Origin: an uncultured Alphaproteobacteria bacterium
Lineage (GTDB): Bacteria; Pseudomonadota; Alphaproteobacteria; Micropepsales; Micropepsaceae
Assembly (NCBI GenBank): GCA_903897605.1
Contig: CAIUCH010000050.1
Coordinates: 1-64,000 of the forward strand
Length of the DNA: 64,000 nucleotides
Direction: 5' to 3'
Part shown: piece by piece, positions 10,258-20,645 of the stretch
Position numbering within the stretch: position 1 is the stretch's first letter
Layout: the number at the start of each line of letters is the position of its first letter
Notes under the pieces: model-generated
Told to the model about the DNA's origin: nothing
What the model saw: the letters and a program-made list of their open reading frames with translations, nothing else
Databases searched by the model: none
Position numbers and translations under genes: made by a program

Positions 10258-11565
10258 CGGTCGATGATGGCCGGCAGCGTGGCGTTGTTGGCAAGCAAGA
10301 CGGCCAGGGCGCAGAATATCATGGCCGCTGCCGGGCGTGGCATGGCCTCGCCGAAAATCAGGGACATCACGGTGATCAACACCGCGCCGGAAGGCTCGCG
10401 CCTCTGTGTGGTGAAGATCGTGACCGATCAGGCCGGTCTTTACGGCTATGGCTGCGCCACCTTCACTCAACGTGCCGATCTGATTGCGCCTGCGGTGGAA
10501 GCCTATCTAAAGCCGCTACTGGTGGGCCGGCCGGTGGACCGCATCGAGGATATTTGGCAACTCGCTTATGACAGCTCGTATTGGAAGAACGGGCCGGTGG
10601 AGAACAATGCCATTGGCGGTGTGGACATGGCTTTGTGGGACATCAAGGGCCGCATGGCCAAGATGCCGGTCTATGAACTTTTGGGTGGCAAGGTGCGCGA
10701 AGCCGCCGATCTTTATGGACACGCCGATGGGACCGAAATCGAACAGACCATCGAAAGCGCCAAGCAATACATCGCCCAGGGCTTTCGCCATGTGCGCGTA
10801 CAAGTGGGCGTGCCAGGCATGGCCGGTTACGGATCGCCCCGCGACAATACCCGCATGCCGGCGCTCCATGATGCCCCGGTGTTCGAGCGTGAAGCCGCCA
10901 AACGCCGGGCCATGGCTCTGTTCGAGGCGGCGCGCAAGGAATTGGGCGCGGAAATCGAACTCATCCATGATGCCCATGAACGCTACACCCCCACCGAAGC
11001 GGTGCAGTTCGCCAAGGATGTCGAGAAGTTCCGGCTGTTCTTTCTGGAAGACCCGCTATCGCCGGAAGACCTGCAATGGTTCCGCAACATTCGCGCCCAG
11101 TGCACCACGCCAATCGCCATGGGCGAGCTTTTCAACAGCCCGCATGAATGGACGCCACTGATCACCGAACGGCTGATCGACTATATGCGGATGCACATTT
11201 CACAGATGGGCGGGCTGACCCCGGCACGGAAGGTGGCGGCCATGGGCGAGATCTTCAATGTCCGCACCGCTTGGCATGGGCCCGGCGATGTCTCGCCCAT
11301 TGGCCATATGTGCATGGTGCATCTGGACCTCACCTGCACCAATTTCGGCATCCAGGAATACACACCCTTCAACGCCGCCACCCAGGAGGTCTTTCACGGG
11401 GTACCGCAGATGCGGGGCGGTTATCTTTATGCCAACGAGCGACCGGGCTGGGGCATCGAGATCGATGAGGCGGTCGCGGCCAAACACCCCTTCGACCGCA
11501 GCAATTCGCTGAACGGTGGCTGGGGTGAGCTTCGCTTGCCGGATGGTCAGATCATCAAGCAGTAG
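10258..11565 (+). CDS. Enolase-superfamily dehydratase, ManD/RspA-like, with Tat-like leader (ORF opens at 10222; MDRRDLIRSMMAGS leader)
   Basis: MDRRDLIRSMMAGSVALLASKTARAQ leader; KNGPVENNAIGGVDMALWDIKGRMAKMPVYELLGGK; HDAHERYTPTEA; AWHGPGDVSPIGH; start may be 10237 (ATG of MDRRD) rather than 10258. Confidence 0.75.
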   Translation, partial: RSMMAGSVALLASKTARAQNIMAAAGRGMASPKIRDITVINTAPEGSRLCVVKIVTDQAGLYGYGCATFTQRADLIAPAVEAYLKPLLVGRPVDRIEDIWQLAYDSSYWKNGPVENNAIGGVDMALWDIKGRMAKMPVYELLGGKVREAADLYGHADGTEIEQTIESAKQYIAQGFRHVRVQVGVPGMAGYGSPRDNTRMPALHDAPVFEREAAKRRAMALFEAARKELGAEIELIHDAHERYTPTEAVQFAKDVEKFRLFFLEDPLSPEDLQWFRNIRAQCTTPIAMGELFNSPHEWTPLITERLIDYMRMHISQMGGLTPARKVAAMGEIFNVRTAWHGPGDVSPIGHMCMVHLDLTCTNFGIQEYTPFNAATQEVFHGVPQMRGGYLYANERPGWGIEIDEAVAAKHPFDRSNSLNGGWGELRLPDGQIIKQ

Positions 11566-11704
11566 GGACGGCGATTGGCCGCCACTGATTGATAGAGCCG
11601 GCCGGTACGGGTCAGGATTGCTTGGGCCTGGGCTTTGTCGCGCTCCGCAAAAGTGGCTAGGCTCCCCCCAAGAAATCGTTCGGGTGTTCGCAAAGGAGCC
11701 GTCC

Positions 11705-12052
11705 ATGTCGAAGCACATGCGCCCTCGCGGTGCCGGCCTGCTGCTGCTGGCAGGCCTTCTGGGGTCCGTGGCCGCCGGCTATGATTATGTCACCCCCGCG
11801 ACCGGCATCGATCATACCGGTGGCGTGATCCTGGTATTGGTGTCTTGCATGCTGCTGCTGCTGGCGGCGCTGGGCATCCTTGCGATGGGGCAAGGTCTGT
11901 TGGCGGGCATTCTGACGGTTCTGATTTTTCTCGACATTGTGGGCACCGGCACCGCCGCCTGGTTTCTGGAAAGCGAATTGGTGATGGCGGCAATGATGAT
12001 CGCAACGGTCGGTTTTTTTTACTGGATTACAAGCCGCAGGATGGCGCAATGA
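11705..12052 (+). CDS. Small four-helix membrane protein, resembles the detached N-terminal membrane domain of membrane-bound quinoprotein glucose dehydrogenase
   Basis: 116-aa hydrophobic product, about 4 predicted TM segments; stop overlaps start of downstream PQQ dehydrogenase (ATGA at 12049-12052). Confidence 0.65.
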   Translation: MSKHMRPRGAGLLLLAGLLGSVAAGYDYVTPATGIDHTGGVILVLVSCMLLLLAALGILAMGQGLLAGILTVLIFLDIVGTGTAAWFLESELVMAAMMIATVGFFYWITSRRMAQ

Positions 12053-13959
12053 AAAAACGGCCCTTTATATTCGCAGCGACGGCGTTGATTGGTGCCGCAT
12101 TACTGTTGCCGGTTCGAGGGATTGCCGGTGACGAAGACTGGTCCGACTTCAATGGCAATGCCAAAGCGCAAAAATATTCCACCGCTGCCCAGATTACGCC
12201 CGACAATGTGAAGACCCTTGCGGTCGCGTGGAGCGTCCATACCGGCGATCTGTCCGAGGGCGGCACAGGCATTGGTCCCAAGACAGCGTGGCAATCGACG
12301 CCGTTATTCGTCAACAATATGGTCTATTTCTCGACGCCCTTTTATCGCATTTTTGCCGTTGCACCCGATACGGGGAAGGTCAAGTGGGTATATGCCGCCA
12401 AGACCATCTCCAACGATCCGAAGTCGAAATTCCACGGTCGAAATCGTGGCATCGCCTATTGGGCGGCTGCCAATCCCATTGCCGGTCAGCCCTGCCAGAA
12501 GATCCTTTATATCGGCACGGTCGAGGGGCATCTGCATGCGATTGACGCCGACACCGGTCAGCTTTGCCAGAGTTTCGGTGATCACGGCATCCTCAATGTC
12601 GATCAGTGGAACACGATAAATCACAAATTTCCGTTCGAACTGAATCAGTCGGTTTCGATCTACAAAGACACGATCATTATCGGTTGGGCCGGGGTTGACT
12701 GGACCTGGGAAGATTCTCCCCCCGGCTCAGTCTTCGGTGTCGATGCCCGCACCGGCCAAAAGAAGTGGGAATTCCAGACCGAGCCGGAAAATATGCGCAG
12801 CAAGATCGGCACCACCAACGTTTGGGCGGCGATGTCGGTGGATGTGCAAAACGGCCTGGTTTATCTGCCGGTCAGTTCGCCGGAGAATAATTTCTGGGGC
12901 GGCAACCGCAAGCAGGAGATGCCCTATGCAACTTCGGTGACAGCCCTGCATGCTGAAACCGGGGAAGTGGCCTGGGCGCGTCAGCTCGTTCATCACGATA
13001 TCTGGGATATCGACACCAATGCGGCACCGACCTTGGTGGATATCCAGAAAGACGGCAAACAAATCCCGGCCCTGGTGCAAACCACCAAGCAGGGCTTTGT
13101 CTTTGTATTGAACCGCCTGACCGGCGAGCCGATCTATCCCCTTGAGGAGCGGCCGGTGCCCAAATCCGATGTGCCAGGCGAGCTGGCCGCACTCACACAG
13201 CCGGTACCGACGGTGATGCAACCGACCACGCCATGGAATTTCCCCGGCCTCTCGACCATTGCCGACATCGCCAGCGGCGGCCAATGCAGCAGGGACTATG
13301 CGAGCTATCGCGACGAGGGAAAATTCACACCGCCATCGCTTAAGGGCACCGTCACGGAGACGCCTACCACCGGCGGCATGGAGTGGGGCGGCGGCGCGGT
13401 TGATCCCACCACACAGACCTATGTCGTCAATAGTTCCAATGTCATTCAAATCTACAAATTGATCCCGCGCCATGAATTCGAGGCGCTCTACGCCAAGGTT
13501 GGCGCCGCCGCTGGCGCGACCGAATATGAATCGCCCTACGCCGCGCAAATTTCCAGTTTTCTCAACCTTTGGGGCATGCCGTGTTGGAAGCCACCTTATG
13601 GCACCTTGTCATCCTATGACCTGAAGACCGGAAAATTGCTGTGGCGTCATCCTTTCGGCCAAGTGCAGCAATGGGGCTTCTACATGCCTGAAAGCTGGGG
13701 TTCGGTGACGATCGGTGGACCGGCGATCACCAAGACGGGATTGATCTTCATTGGCGCTTCCATGGATAGTCGCGTGCGCGCCATCGATCTGAAATCTGGT
13801 GACGTTTTGTGGAAGCACCAAGTCGATGCGCCGGCGGTTTCGACGCCGGCGGTTTATACCTATAGGGGCAAGGAATATGTCGTATTCGCCGCGGGCGGCA
13901 ACGGCATCCTGTCGCCGCGGATAGGCGATCAGTTGGTCGCTTTCGCATTACCGAATTGA
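12049..13959 (+). CDS. PQQ-dependent membrane-type aldose/polyol dehydrogenase (glucose/quinate dehydrogenase family)
   Basis: DEDWSDFNGNAKAQKYSTAAQITPDNVKTLAVAWSVHTGD, repeated propeller motifs (DARTGQKKWEFQ, DLKTGKLLWRHPF, DLKSGDVLWKHQVDAPAVSTPAVYTYRGKEYVVFAAGGNG). Confidence 0.88.
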   Translation: MKKRPFIFAATALIGAALLLPVRGIAGDEDWSDFNGNAKAQKYSTAAQITPDNVKTLAVAWSVHTGDLSEGGTGIGPKTAWQSTPLFVNNMVYFSTPFYRIFAVAPDTGKVKWVYAAKTISNDPKSKFHGRNRGIAYWAAANPIAGQPCQKILYIGTVEGHLHAIDADTGQLCQSFGDHGILNVDQWNTINHKFPFELNQSVSIYKDTIIIGWAGVDWTWEDSPPGSVFGVDARTGQKKWEFQTEPENMRSKIGTTNVWAAMSVDVQNGLVYLPVSSPENNFWGGNRKQEMPYATSVTALHAETGEVAWARQLVHHDIWDIDTNAAPTLVDIQKDGKQIPALVQTTKQGFVFVLNRLTGEPIYPLEERPVPKSDVPGELAALTQPVPTVMQPTTPWNFPGLSTIADIASGGQCSRDYASYRDEGKFTPPSLKGTVTETPTTGGMEWGGGAVDPTTQTYVVNSSNVIQIYKLIPRHEFEALYAKVGAAAGATEYESPYAAQISSFLNLWGMPCWKPPYGTLSSYDLKTGKLLWRHPFGQVQQWGFYMPESWGSVTIGGPAITKTGLIFIGASMDSRVRAIDLKSGDVLWKHQVDAPAVSTPAVYTYRGKEYVVFAAGGNGILSPRIGDQLVAFALPN

Positions 13960-14158
13960 AGAGCAGCCAGAGACAATGTTCGCATGAAGGCCGATTGCAG
14001 ATCACAAAACGGCAATTTCAGCATGGCGCCAGCCTATCCTCGGACACTTCACAGGCAAGTTTCCCCGCTTCCGTTTCGACGCTGTGCACCTCCTCGTGAC
14101 GACCCTGGGCAGGCTGATCGAATATGAAGTGAGCAAGCACACAAAAGGGAAAATATCG

Positions 14159-15364
14159 ATGCCTCGCACAGCTTCTTGCCGTCTCAGCCTTTTGGCGGCC
14201 TTTATATTGCTTTCGATCATGCCAACCAGTTTGGCGTTTGCGGCAACCGAGCGCGCCTATATCGGCACTTACACCGCCAAGCCGGGATCGACCCGGTCAC
14301 AAAATCACGGCGAAGGCATTTACCTGGTGCAGTTCGATACCGCCACAGGGGCGCTTTCCAACCCCAGACTGGTGGCGAAAACCGCGTCGCCGTCCTGGAT
14401 CGCGCTGTCGCCCAACGGCAAGATTTTATACGCCGGCAACGAGGTATCCAATTTCAACGGTATCGAGAATGGGTCGGTGACCGCCTTCGCGGTCAACAAG
14501 GACGACGGCGATCTGACCTTGCTCAACGCGGTTGGCTCTGGCGGCGCCGGTCCGGCCTACATCGCCGTGGATCCGTCTGGCAAATACGTGCTGTCGGCGA
14601 ATTATGCCGGCGGCAGTCTGGCCGTGCTGCCAATCAAGCCTGACGGCAGCTTGAGTGAGGCCAGCGATGTAATCCATCCGTCAGGCCCGCTGAATCCTTC
14701 CCAAGCGGTCGACGATCCACCGGGCAATTTTTCGCCCAGCAATCATCAAGGCTCTCATGTCCATATGGTGGGTTTCGATCCTCAAGGGCGCTTCGTGATC
14801 GCCGACGATGCGGGGCTGGATCAGATCCTGGTGTGGAAACTCGACCTTGCGAATGGCAAGCTCGCGCCGATTTCCGTTACCACGGCGCTACCAGGTTCGG
14901 CGCCGCGCCATTTCGTGTTCGATCCGAAGGGGCAAATCTTTTACCAGCTCCAAGAACAGGACTCGATGCTGACGGTGTATGATTTCGATCCCGTGAGCGG
15001 GCGCTTCAACCAGCGGCAGAGCCTTTCGGCACTTCCCCCCGGTTTTGCTGGCAGCAGTCTTGCCTCTGAACTTCTGCTCTCCCGGGATGGGCGGCATCTC
15101 TATTTTGGCAACCGGGTGCACGATTCCATCGCTGTATTCTCTGCCGATCGCGGAGGGCATGTGACGCGGCTGGCCAATGTTCCGACCGAGGGCGATCAAC
15201 CGCGTAGCCTGGCACTCGACCCCACCGGTCATTATCTGTTGTCGTTGAATCAGGGGGGTGACTCGGTAACCAGCTTCCACATCGATCCAAAGACCGGGTT
15301 GTTGCGTTTTACCGGCCATTTCCTGGCATTGGGCAGTCCGGCGTCGATGGTATTTCTACCCTAG
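14159..15364 (+). CDS. Exported lactonase family protein (YbhE/YkgB-type 7-bladed propeller)
   Basis: Signal peptide MPRTASCRLSLLAAFILLSIMPTSLAFA; AYIGTYTAKPGSTRS..GEGIYLVQFD, SPNGKILYAGNEVSNF, GSHVHMVGFDPQGRFV. Confidence 0.85.
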   Translation: MPRTASCRLSLLAAFILLSIMPTSLAFAATERAYIGTYTAKPGSTRSQNHGEGIYLVQFDTATGALSNPRLVAKTASPSWIALSPNGKILYAGNEVSNFNGIENGSVTAFAVNKDDGDLTLLNAVGSGGAGPAYIAVDPSGKYVLSANYAGGSLAVLPIKPDGSLSEASDVIHPSGPLNPSQAVDDPPGNFSPSNHQGSHVHMVGFDPQGRFVIADDAGLDQILVWKLDLANGKLAPISVTTALPGSAPRHFVFDPKGQIFYQLQEQDSMLTVYDFDPVSGRFNQRQSLSALPPGFAGSSLASELLLSRDGRHLYFGNRVHDSIAVFSADRGGHVTRLANVPTEGDQPRSLALDPTGHYLLSLNQGGDSVTSFHIDPKTGLLRFTGHFLALGSPASMVFLP

Positions 15365-15450
15365 TTCGCTGCTGAGAAATGTATGATTGTAATCCTCCCG
15401 AGCCTTGGCTGGGAGGCGTCGCTGACATATTCGAGGAAGCAGAGGTGTCC

Positions 15451-16710
15451 ATGCTGATGAAAATGAACCGCCGCAAAATGCTTGCGGGTCTCGCCGGAAC
15501 GGTCGGCGTCAGCGCACTGTGGACGCCGCCCGATGCCTTCGCACTGGGCCTGCCCAAGGATAGGATCAAGCGCATCCGCTATTATATTACGCCCACCGAC
15601 GCGGCCGGGCGTGCCAATCTCCACCAACCGACATTCAATCAGTCCACCAACATCGTGATCATCGAGACGGCGGGCGGGCTTACCGGCATCGGCGAGGGCG
15701 GCGACCCGGATACGATGGAGCAATGCGCCGGAATGCTGATCGGGGAAGATCCGTTTCGCATCGAGCATCTGTGGCAGGAAATGTTTCGCGGCTATTTCTA
15801 TCCGGCGGGGCGCGAGAAAATTCATTCCCTGGGCGCACTCGATCTCGCGCTATGGGACCTCAAAGGCAAGGCGCTGGGCGTGCCGGTGTGGCAATTGTTG
15901 GGTGGCAAGAGCCGCGACTTTGTCGAATGCTACGCCACGGGCTATCCCACCCCGCCGGGCGGCACGCTGGAGGACGCGGCGCGCGCTTGCATCGCCGAAG
16001 GCTTCCGCGCCTACCGCCATGCCATCGACCGGGGCGCCGAGATGGACCGGTTCGCCTCGGTGGAGGGGGTCTATGAAGATTGCGTGCTGCTGCGCAAGGG
16101 CGCGGGCAAGGATGGCGGTTTCGCCCTCGATTTTCACGCCCAACTCGACATGCCCGACGCGATTACGCTCTGTACGCTGCTCGAACCACTGCACCCTTAT
16201 TTCTGCGAGGACCTGATCCGCAGCGAAAATCCGGATGTCTACAAGACCCTCCGGCCCCGCGTGAAAGTTCCGATCGCGGTGGGCGAACAGTTTGGCTCCA
16301 AGTGGGACGTCAACGGCCTGATCGAGAACCAGTTGATCGACTATGCCCGGGTCACTGTTCCCAATGTCGGTGGAATTACCGAATATATGAAGATCCAGGC
16401 GCTGGCCGAGACACATTACGTCGGCATGATTCCGCATTTCACCGGCCCGATTGGCGAGACGGCGCTGGTCCATTGTCTCACCGCGTCCTCCGTGGTGGCC
16501 GTGATGGAGATGACAGGCGCGGGCCAGCGCGCCTGGCCCTATCTGCCTCAGGCCTATGATTTTCATAACGGCAAGCTGTGGCCTAACGAGCGGCCTGGCC
16601 TGGGCGTCACGCTCGATACCAGCAAACTGAAGCTGGTGGGCGACTATACCGAACATTACACGCCTATCCCGCTCAACCACCGCCCGGACGGCACCTACAC
16701 CAACTGGTAG
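15451..16710 (+). CDS. Enolase-superfamily sugar-acid dehydratase (galactonate dehydratase-like) with Tat-like leader
   Basis: MKMNRRKMLAGLAGTVGVSALWTPPDAFA; GALDLALWDLKGKALGVPVWQLLGGK; DFHAQLDMPDA; PIAVGEQFGSKWD; HFTGPIGETALVH. Confidence 0.8.
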   Translation: MLMKMNRRKMLAGLAGTVGVSALWTPPDAFALGLPKDRIKRIRYYITPTDAAGRANLHQPTFNQSTNIVIIETAGGLTGIGEGGDPDTMEQCAGMLIGEDPFRIEHLWQEMFRGYFYPAGREKIHSLGALDLALWDLKGKALGVPVWQLLGGKSRDFVECYATGYPTPPGGTLEDAARACIAEGFRAYRHAIDRGAEMDRFASVEGVYEDCVLLRKGAGKDGGFALDFHAQLDMPDAITLCTLLEPLHPYFCEDLIRSENPDVYKTLRPRVKVPIAVGEQFGSKWDVNGLIENQLIDYARVTVPNVGGITEYMKIQALAETHYVGMIPHFTGPIGETALVHCLTASSVVAVMEMTGAGQRAWPYLPQAYDFHNGKLWPNERPGLGVTLDTSKLKLVGDYTEHYTPIPLNHRPDGTYTNW

Positions 16711-16874
16711 TCGATTGCGGAATTGATCGGCTTGCTGGGATCGAAATGGCCTCGTAGCTTGCTCGGGTAGAAATATATTGCAGCCGGTTCCCCGAAAATT
16801 CTGCTACTTTCCCGGCTGCGGTTCAACCGCGCCGGCACGGCTGTGCTGAATTCCAAAAAGATCGGGAGACGCGC

Positions 16875-18392
16875 ATGAACATCCAGACGACTGATAGTTC
16901 GACGCTTGAACGGGTACCGGCCGCATTACGGGAATGGTTGGCCAAGCCGCGTCCCATGCTGATCAACGGCAAGTGGGTGCAAGCAAAATCCGGCAAGGTG
17001 TTTGACGTCAACGATCCCGCTACCGAAATGCGCCTAACGACGGTGGCGGAAGGCGATGCCGCCGATATCGATGCTGCCGTGCGCGCGGCGCGCGCCGCGC
17101 TAGATGGCCCCTGGGGCCGCATGTCGCCATCGGTTCGCGGTCGTATCATCCACCGTATCGGCGATCTCATCCTGGAGCATCTGGACGAACTGGCGCAGCT
17201 GGAGAGCCTGGACAACGGCAAGCCGTTCAGCGTGGCGCGCGTTGCCGACGTGCCGCTGTCGGCGGATATGTTCCACTATATGTCGGGCTGGGCGACTAAG
17301 ATCGAAGGCAAGTATATTCCGATCTCCAATCTTGCCGCGCCGGGGCAATATTTGTCCTTTACCCGGCCTGAGCCGATCGGCGTTGTCGGCCAAATCATTC
17401 CATGGAATTTTCCTCTGCTGATGGCTGCCTGGAAGTTGGCGCCAGCTTTGGCGACCGGCTGTACCGTGGTGCTGAAAGTCGCGGAAGAAACGCCGCTTTC
17501 GGCGCTGCGGCTTGGCGAGTTGTTGATGGAGGCGGGCCTTCCCGACGGCGTGGTCAATATCGTTCCGGGCTTCGGCGATACCGCCGGCGCGGCACTGGCG
17601 GCCCACCCAGGCGTGGACAAGGTGGCCTTCACCGGCTCCACGGAAGTGGGACGGCTTATCGTTCAGGCAGCTTCGCGCGATCTGAAGAAAGTCAGCCTCG
17701 AACTGGGCGGCAAGTCGCCCAATATCGTGCTGGAAGACGCCGACATTGACGCCACCATCGCTGGCGCCTCAGCCGGAATTTTCTTCAACCATGGCCAGTG
17801 CTGCAATGCGGGGTCACGGCTATTCATTCAGGAAAAGATATTCGACAAGGTGGCCGCGGGCATCGCTGCCAACGCGGAAAAAATCAAGCTTGGCGTTGGC
17901 ATGGATCCGCTCACCGAAATGGGGCCGCTGGTGTCCGAGGTCCAATATGGCCGTGTCACCGGCTACCTCAAATCAGGGATGGAAGAAGGCGCTCGCGCCC
18001 TGACCGGCGGCGCGGCGGCGGGCAATCGCGGCTATTTCGTCAAGCCCACGGTGCTGGTCGATACCAAGCCGGCCATGAAGGTGGTGCGGGAGGAAATTTT
18101 CGGGCCGGTGCTGGTGGCAATCCCCTTCAAGGAAGCCGACGACAGTCTGATTGCCGCCGCCAACGACACGATCTACGGCCTTGCCGCCGGAGTTTGGACT
18201 CGCGACGGCGCCAAAGCGCAGCAGATCGCCAACCGGCTGAAGGCCGGAACAGTCTGGATCAACTGCTACCATGTGTTCGACTCGGCGCTGCCGTTTGGCG
18301 GCTACAAGCAATCGGGCTGGGGTCGGGAAATGGGCCAGGCGGTGCTGTCGAACTATCTGGAAACCAAGGCGATCACATCCCGAATTCACTAG
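16875..18392 (+). CDS. NAD(P)-dependent aldehyde dehydrogenase
   Basis: IIPWNFPLLMAAWKLAPALATG, VAFTGSTEVGRLI, LELGGKSPNIVLEDAD, FFNHGQCCNAGSR, EEIFGPVL. Confidence 0.93.
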   Translation: MNIQTTDSSTLERVPAALREWLAKPRPMLINGKWVQAKSGKVFDVNDPATEMRLTTVAEGDAADIDAAVRAARAALDGPWGRMSPSVRGRIIHRIGDLILEHLDELAQLESLDNGKPFSVARVADVPLSADMFHYMSGWATKIEGKYIPISNLAAPGQYLSFTRPEPIGVVGQIIPWNFPLLMAAWKLAPALATGCTVVLKVAEETPLSALRLGELLMEAGLPDGVVNIVPGFGDTAGAALAAHPGVDKVAFTGSTEVGRLIVQAASRDLKKVSLELGGKSPNIVLEDADIDATIAGASAGIFFNHGQCCNAGSRLFIQEKIFDKVAAGIAANAEKIKLGVGMDPLTEMGPLVSEVQYGRVTGYLKSGMEEGARALTGGAAAGNRGYFVKPTVLVDTKPAMKVVREEIFGPVLVAIPFKEADDSLIAAANDTIYGLAAGVWTRDGAKAQQIANRLKAGTVWINCYHVFDSALPFGGYKQSGWGREMGQAVLSNYLETKAITSRIH

Positions 18393-18686
18393 TCGCGCCA
18401 GTTGTTCAGTGCGGGCGAAGGCGAATTCCCAGTCGCGCGTCAGGATTCCAGCACGGCATCGTCTAAATGGCTGGGCGCGGCTGGCACCACCCCCTTGCGA
18501 GCCGGGTCGAGGCTGGGCGGGTTCCCATGTCAATCGACGACCGGCGAGGAGACCTAGTCTCCGTTCGCGTTCCGGCAACGGATCCGGGATCTCCGAATAA
18601 GTCATTGAAGGTCATACGAAATATCCGCATGGGGGCAATTTCGGGCGGATACGGCATGTTAAATTTTCGCCTGTAAATTGGGCAAT

Positions 18687-20369
18687 ATGAGCGTTCGGAC
18701 AAATTGGGTCGGCAACGCGCGATCCGGGAAGAAAACCGCCTTTGCGGGTAGTTCGGCGGTATTGGCTCTGACCATACCGGTTGTCGCAATTCTCGGCGCC
18801 TGCTTTTTCGTTTGCTATTCGATACTTCGATCATCGGCGTATCACGCTGATGCTGCTGCGCTCGAGGCCGAACAGCGCATCGCTAGAGCCGCTGTTCTTT
18901 TCACCACTGCCCCCGTCGTTAAGAGTGATGGTGATTATGCCTACTGGGATGAATTATTCTTGCGGGCGAAAAATCCTCTAGATCCCAAATGGGCCGACGC
19001 TCATCTCGGCCCATATCAAGAGAATTTAAATGGCATTACCGGTTCAGCCGTCGTCACGCAAACCGGTGCACTTCAATATCTTTATCTTTCGCAGCGATCG
19101 GGCCCGCGCAACCTGACGCCGAAAGAGTTGCGCTTATTCACTTCGCTCACCCAGAGCGCGGTGGCTCACAATGGCCGAGTTGGTCAAAGCTCACAGAGTG
19201 GATTTATCTTATTCCGCAACAAGCCGATTTTTCTCGCAGTTGCTCCCGTAAGAGCATCGGGCCTCGAAGGCGGTCCCAAGGGGGAAAAACCTTTTGCAGC
19301 ACTAATTTTCTTTATCGATTTTGACTCGGAGCTTCTCTCCAGCCTCACGAAAAACTTTAATCTCGGCGACGCCCACGTCGTTTCTGCTCGATCTGGCAGC
19401 ATCACATTACCGAATTTCCCCGGGGTGCCCGTCGATCTGGGGCTGCAATGGAACAAGAGGATTGCCTCGCAGGACATCATCGGCGAGAGCCTCCCCATGC
19501 TGAAGGCATTGGCCGTCGTTTCCTTGCTCTTGATCGCAGCAGTTGCCGGCGCCTGGTCATGGATTCTGATGCGGGTTCGGAAAATTGAAGCGGCAGCCCT
19601 GACCGAAAGAACCATGATTGCCGAACAGACTGCTCAGGCGAAGTCATTATTCATCGCCAATATGAGCCATGAGCTTCGAACGCCTCTAAATGCAATCATT
19701 GGATTCTCCGAAATGCTTACCCACCGGCTATTCGGGCCTCTTGGACATCGCAAATACGCGGAATATGCAGAAGATATATTGGCCAGTGGGCGGCATTTAC
19801 TCGCCATCGTCAATGATATCTTGCTCATGTCGAAGCTCGACGCAAAAAAACACGAGTTCGAAATTGGGGCGGTGGCGATTGACCCTGTGATTCAGGAAGC
19901 AATAACGCTTGTATCCGGCAATGCCATGAAAAAAAGCATTGTAATTGATTTCAGGAATCTGAATGGGAGCTTCATCATCTATGCTGATCGTCAGGCCTTG
20001 AAGCAGATTCTCATTAACTTGCTTAGCAATGCCGTCAAATTCTCGATCGCTGAGGGTCACGTCAGTGTAACGACGAGAGAAGTAGCCGATCAGGGCGTTG
20101 TCGAATTGCGCGTTTCAGATCGCGGCTGCGGAATGCCCAAAGATCTCCTACAAAAACTGGGGCAGCCATTCACCCAGGCTACCCATGCCTATATCAGAGA
20201 CAATCAAGGTACCGGCTTGGGACTTTCCATATCTTTTGCGCTTGCTGCCGGATTTGGGGGCACCTTGGAGTTCGAGAGTGCCGAGGGCGCGGGAACAATT
20301 GCAATATTGCGTCTCAGATCCGTGCAGCAGAATGTCTTCTCTGGTCGACTGGAAGATCACGCGGCCTGA
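18687..20369 (+). CDS. Membrane sensor histidine kinase with CHASE4-like periplasmic domain
   Basis: Two TM segments; DYAYWDELFLRAKNP (CHASE4-like); IANMSHELRTPLNAIIGFSEML (HisKA); ILINLLSNAVKFS, GTGLGLSIS (HATPase_c). Confidence 0.85.
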   Translation: MSVRTNWVGNARSGKKTAFAGSSAVLALTIPVVAILGACFFVCYSILRSSAYHADAAALEAEQRIARAAVLFTTAPVVKSDGDYAYWDELFLRAKNPLDPKWADAHLGPYQENLNGITGSAVVTQTGALQYLYLSQRSGPRNLTPKELRLFTSLTQSAVAHNGRVGQSSQSGFILFRNKPIFLAVAPVRASGLEGGPKGEKPFAALIFFIDFDSELLSSLTKNFNLGDAHVVSARSGSITLPNFPGVPVDLGLQWNKRIASQDIIGESLPMLKALAVVSLLLIAAVAGAWSWILMRVRKIEAAALTERTMIAEQTAQAKSLFIANMSHELRTPLNAIIGFSEMLTHRLFGPLGHRKYAEYAEDILASGRHLLAIVNDILLMSKLDAKKHEFEIGAVAIDPVIQEAITLVSGNAMKKSIVIDFRNLNGSFIIYADRQALKQILINLLSNAVKFSIAEGHVSVTTREVADQGVVELRVSDRGCGMPKDLLQKLGQPFTQATHAYIRDNQGTGLGLSISFALAAGFGGTLEFESAEGAGTIAILRLRSVQQNVFSGRLEDHAA

Positions 20370-20645
20370 ATACCGGAACCTCCGGCTTGCAAACGAAAGT
20401 GGATCCATTTTCCACGTGGCGAATATCGCCGGCGTGGGCACCGATCCGGGCGGTTTGTGCGATGCTTTGGCCGTATTCGCCTTGAAATGACGCGCAGGGA
20501 CTAGCCGGCATCCTTGAAACCCGCACAGGAGAGTTATAACCTTGTGCCAAAGAAAAGCCTGCCTCGATGCGCGACATGATTCGCCCATCCTGGCGTCATT
20601 TCCCGTCGCGATGAAACCAGAACAATCATTCAGGGAGAACGCCGA

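Noticed and set aside
18380-18435. GAATTCACTAGT followed shortly by GGCGAATTC, reminiscent of cloning-vector polylinker
   Set aside because: Only about 12 nt identity, the first lies in frame at the ALDH C-terminus and flanking sequence is of genomic composition.
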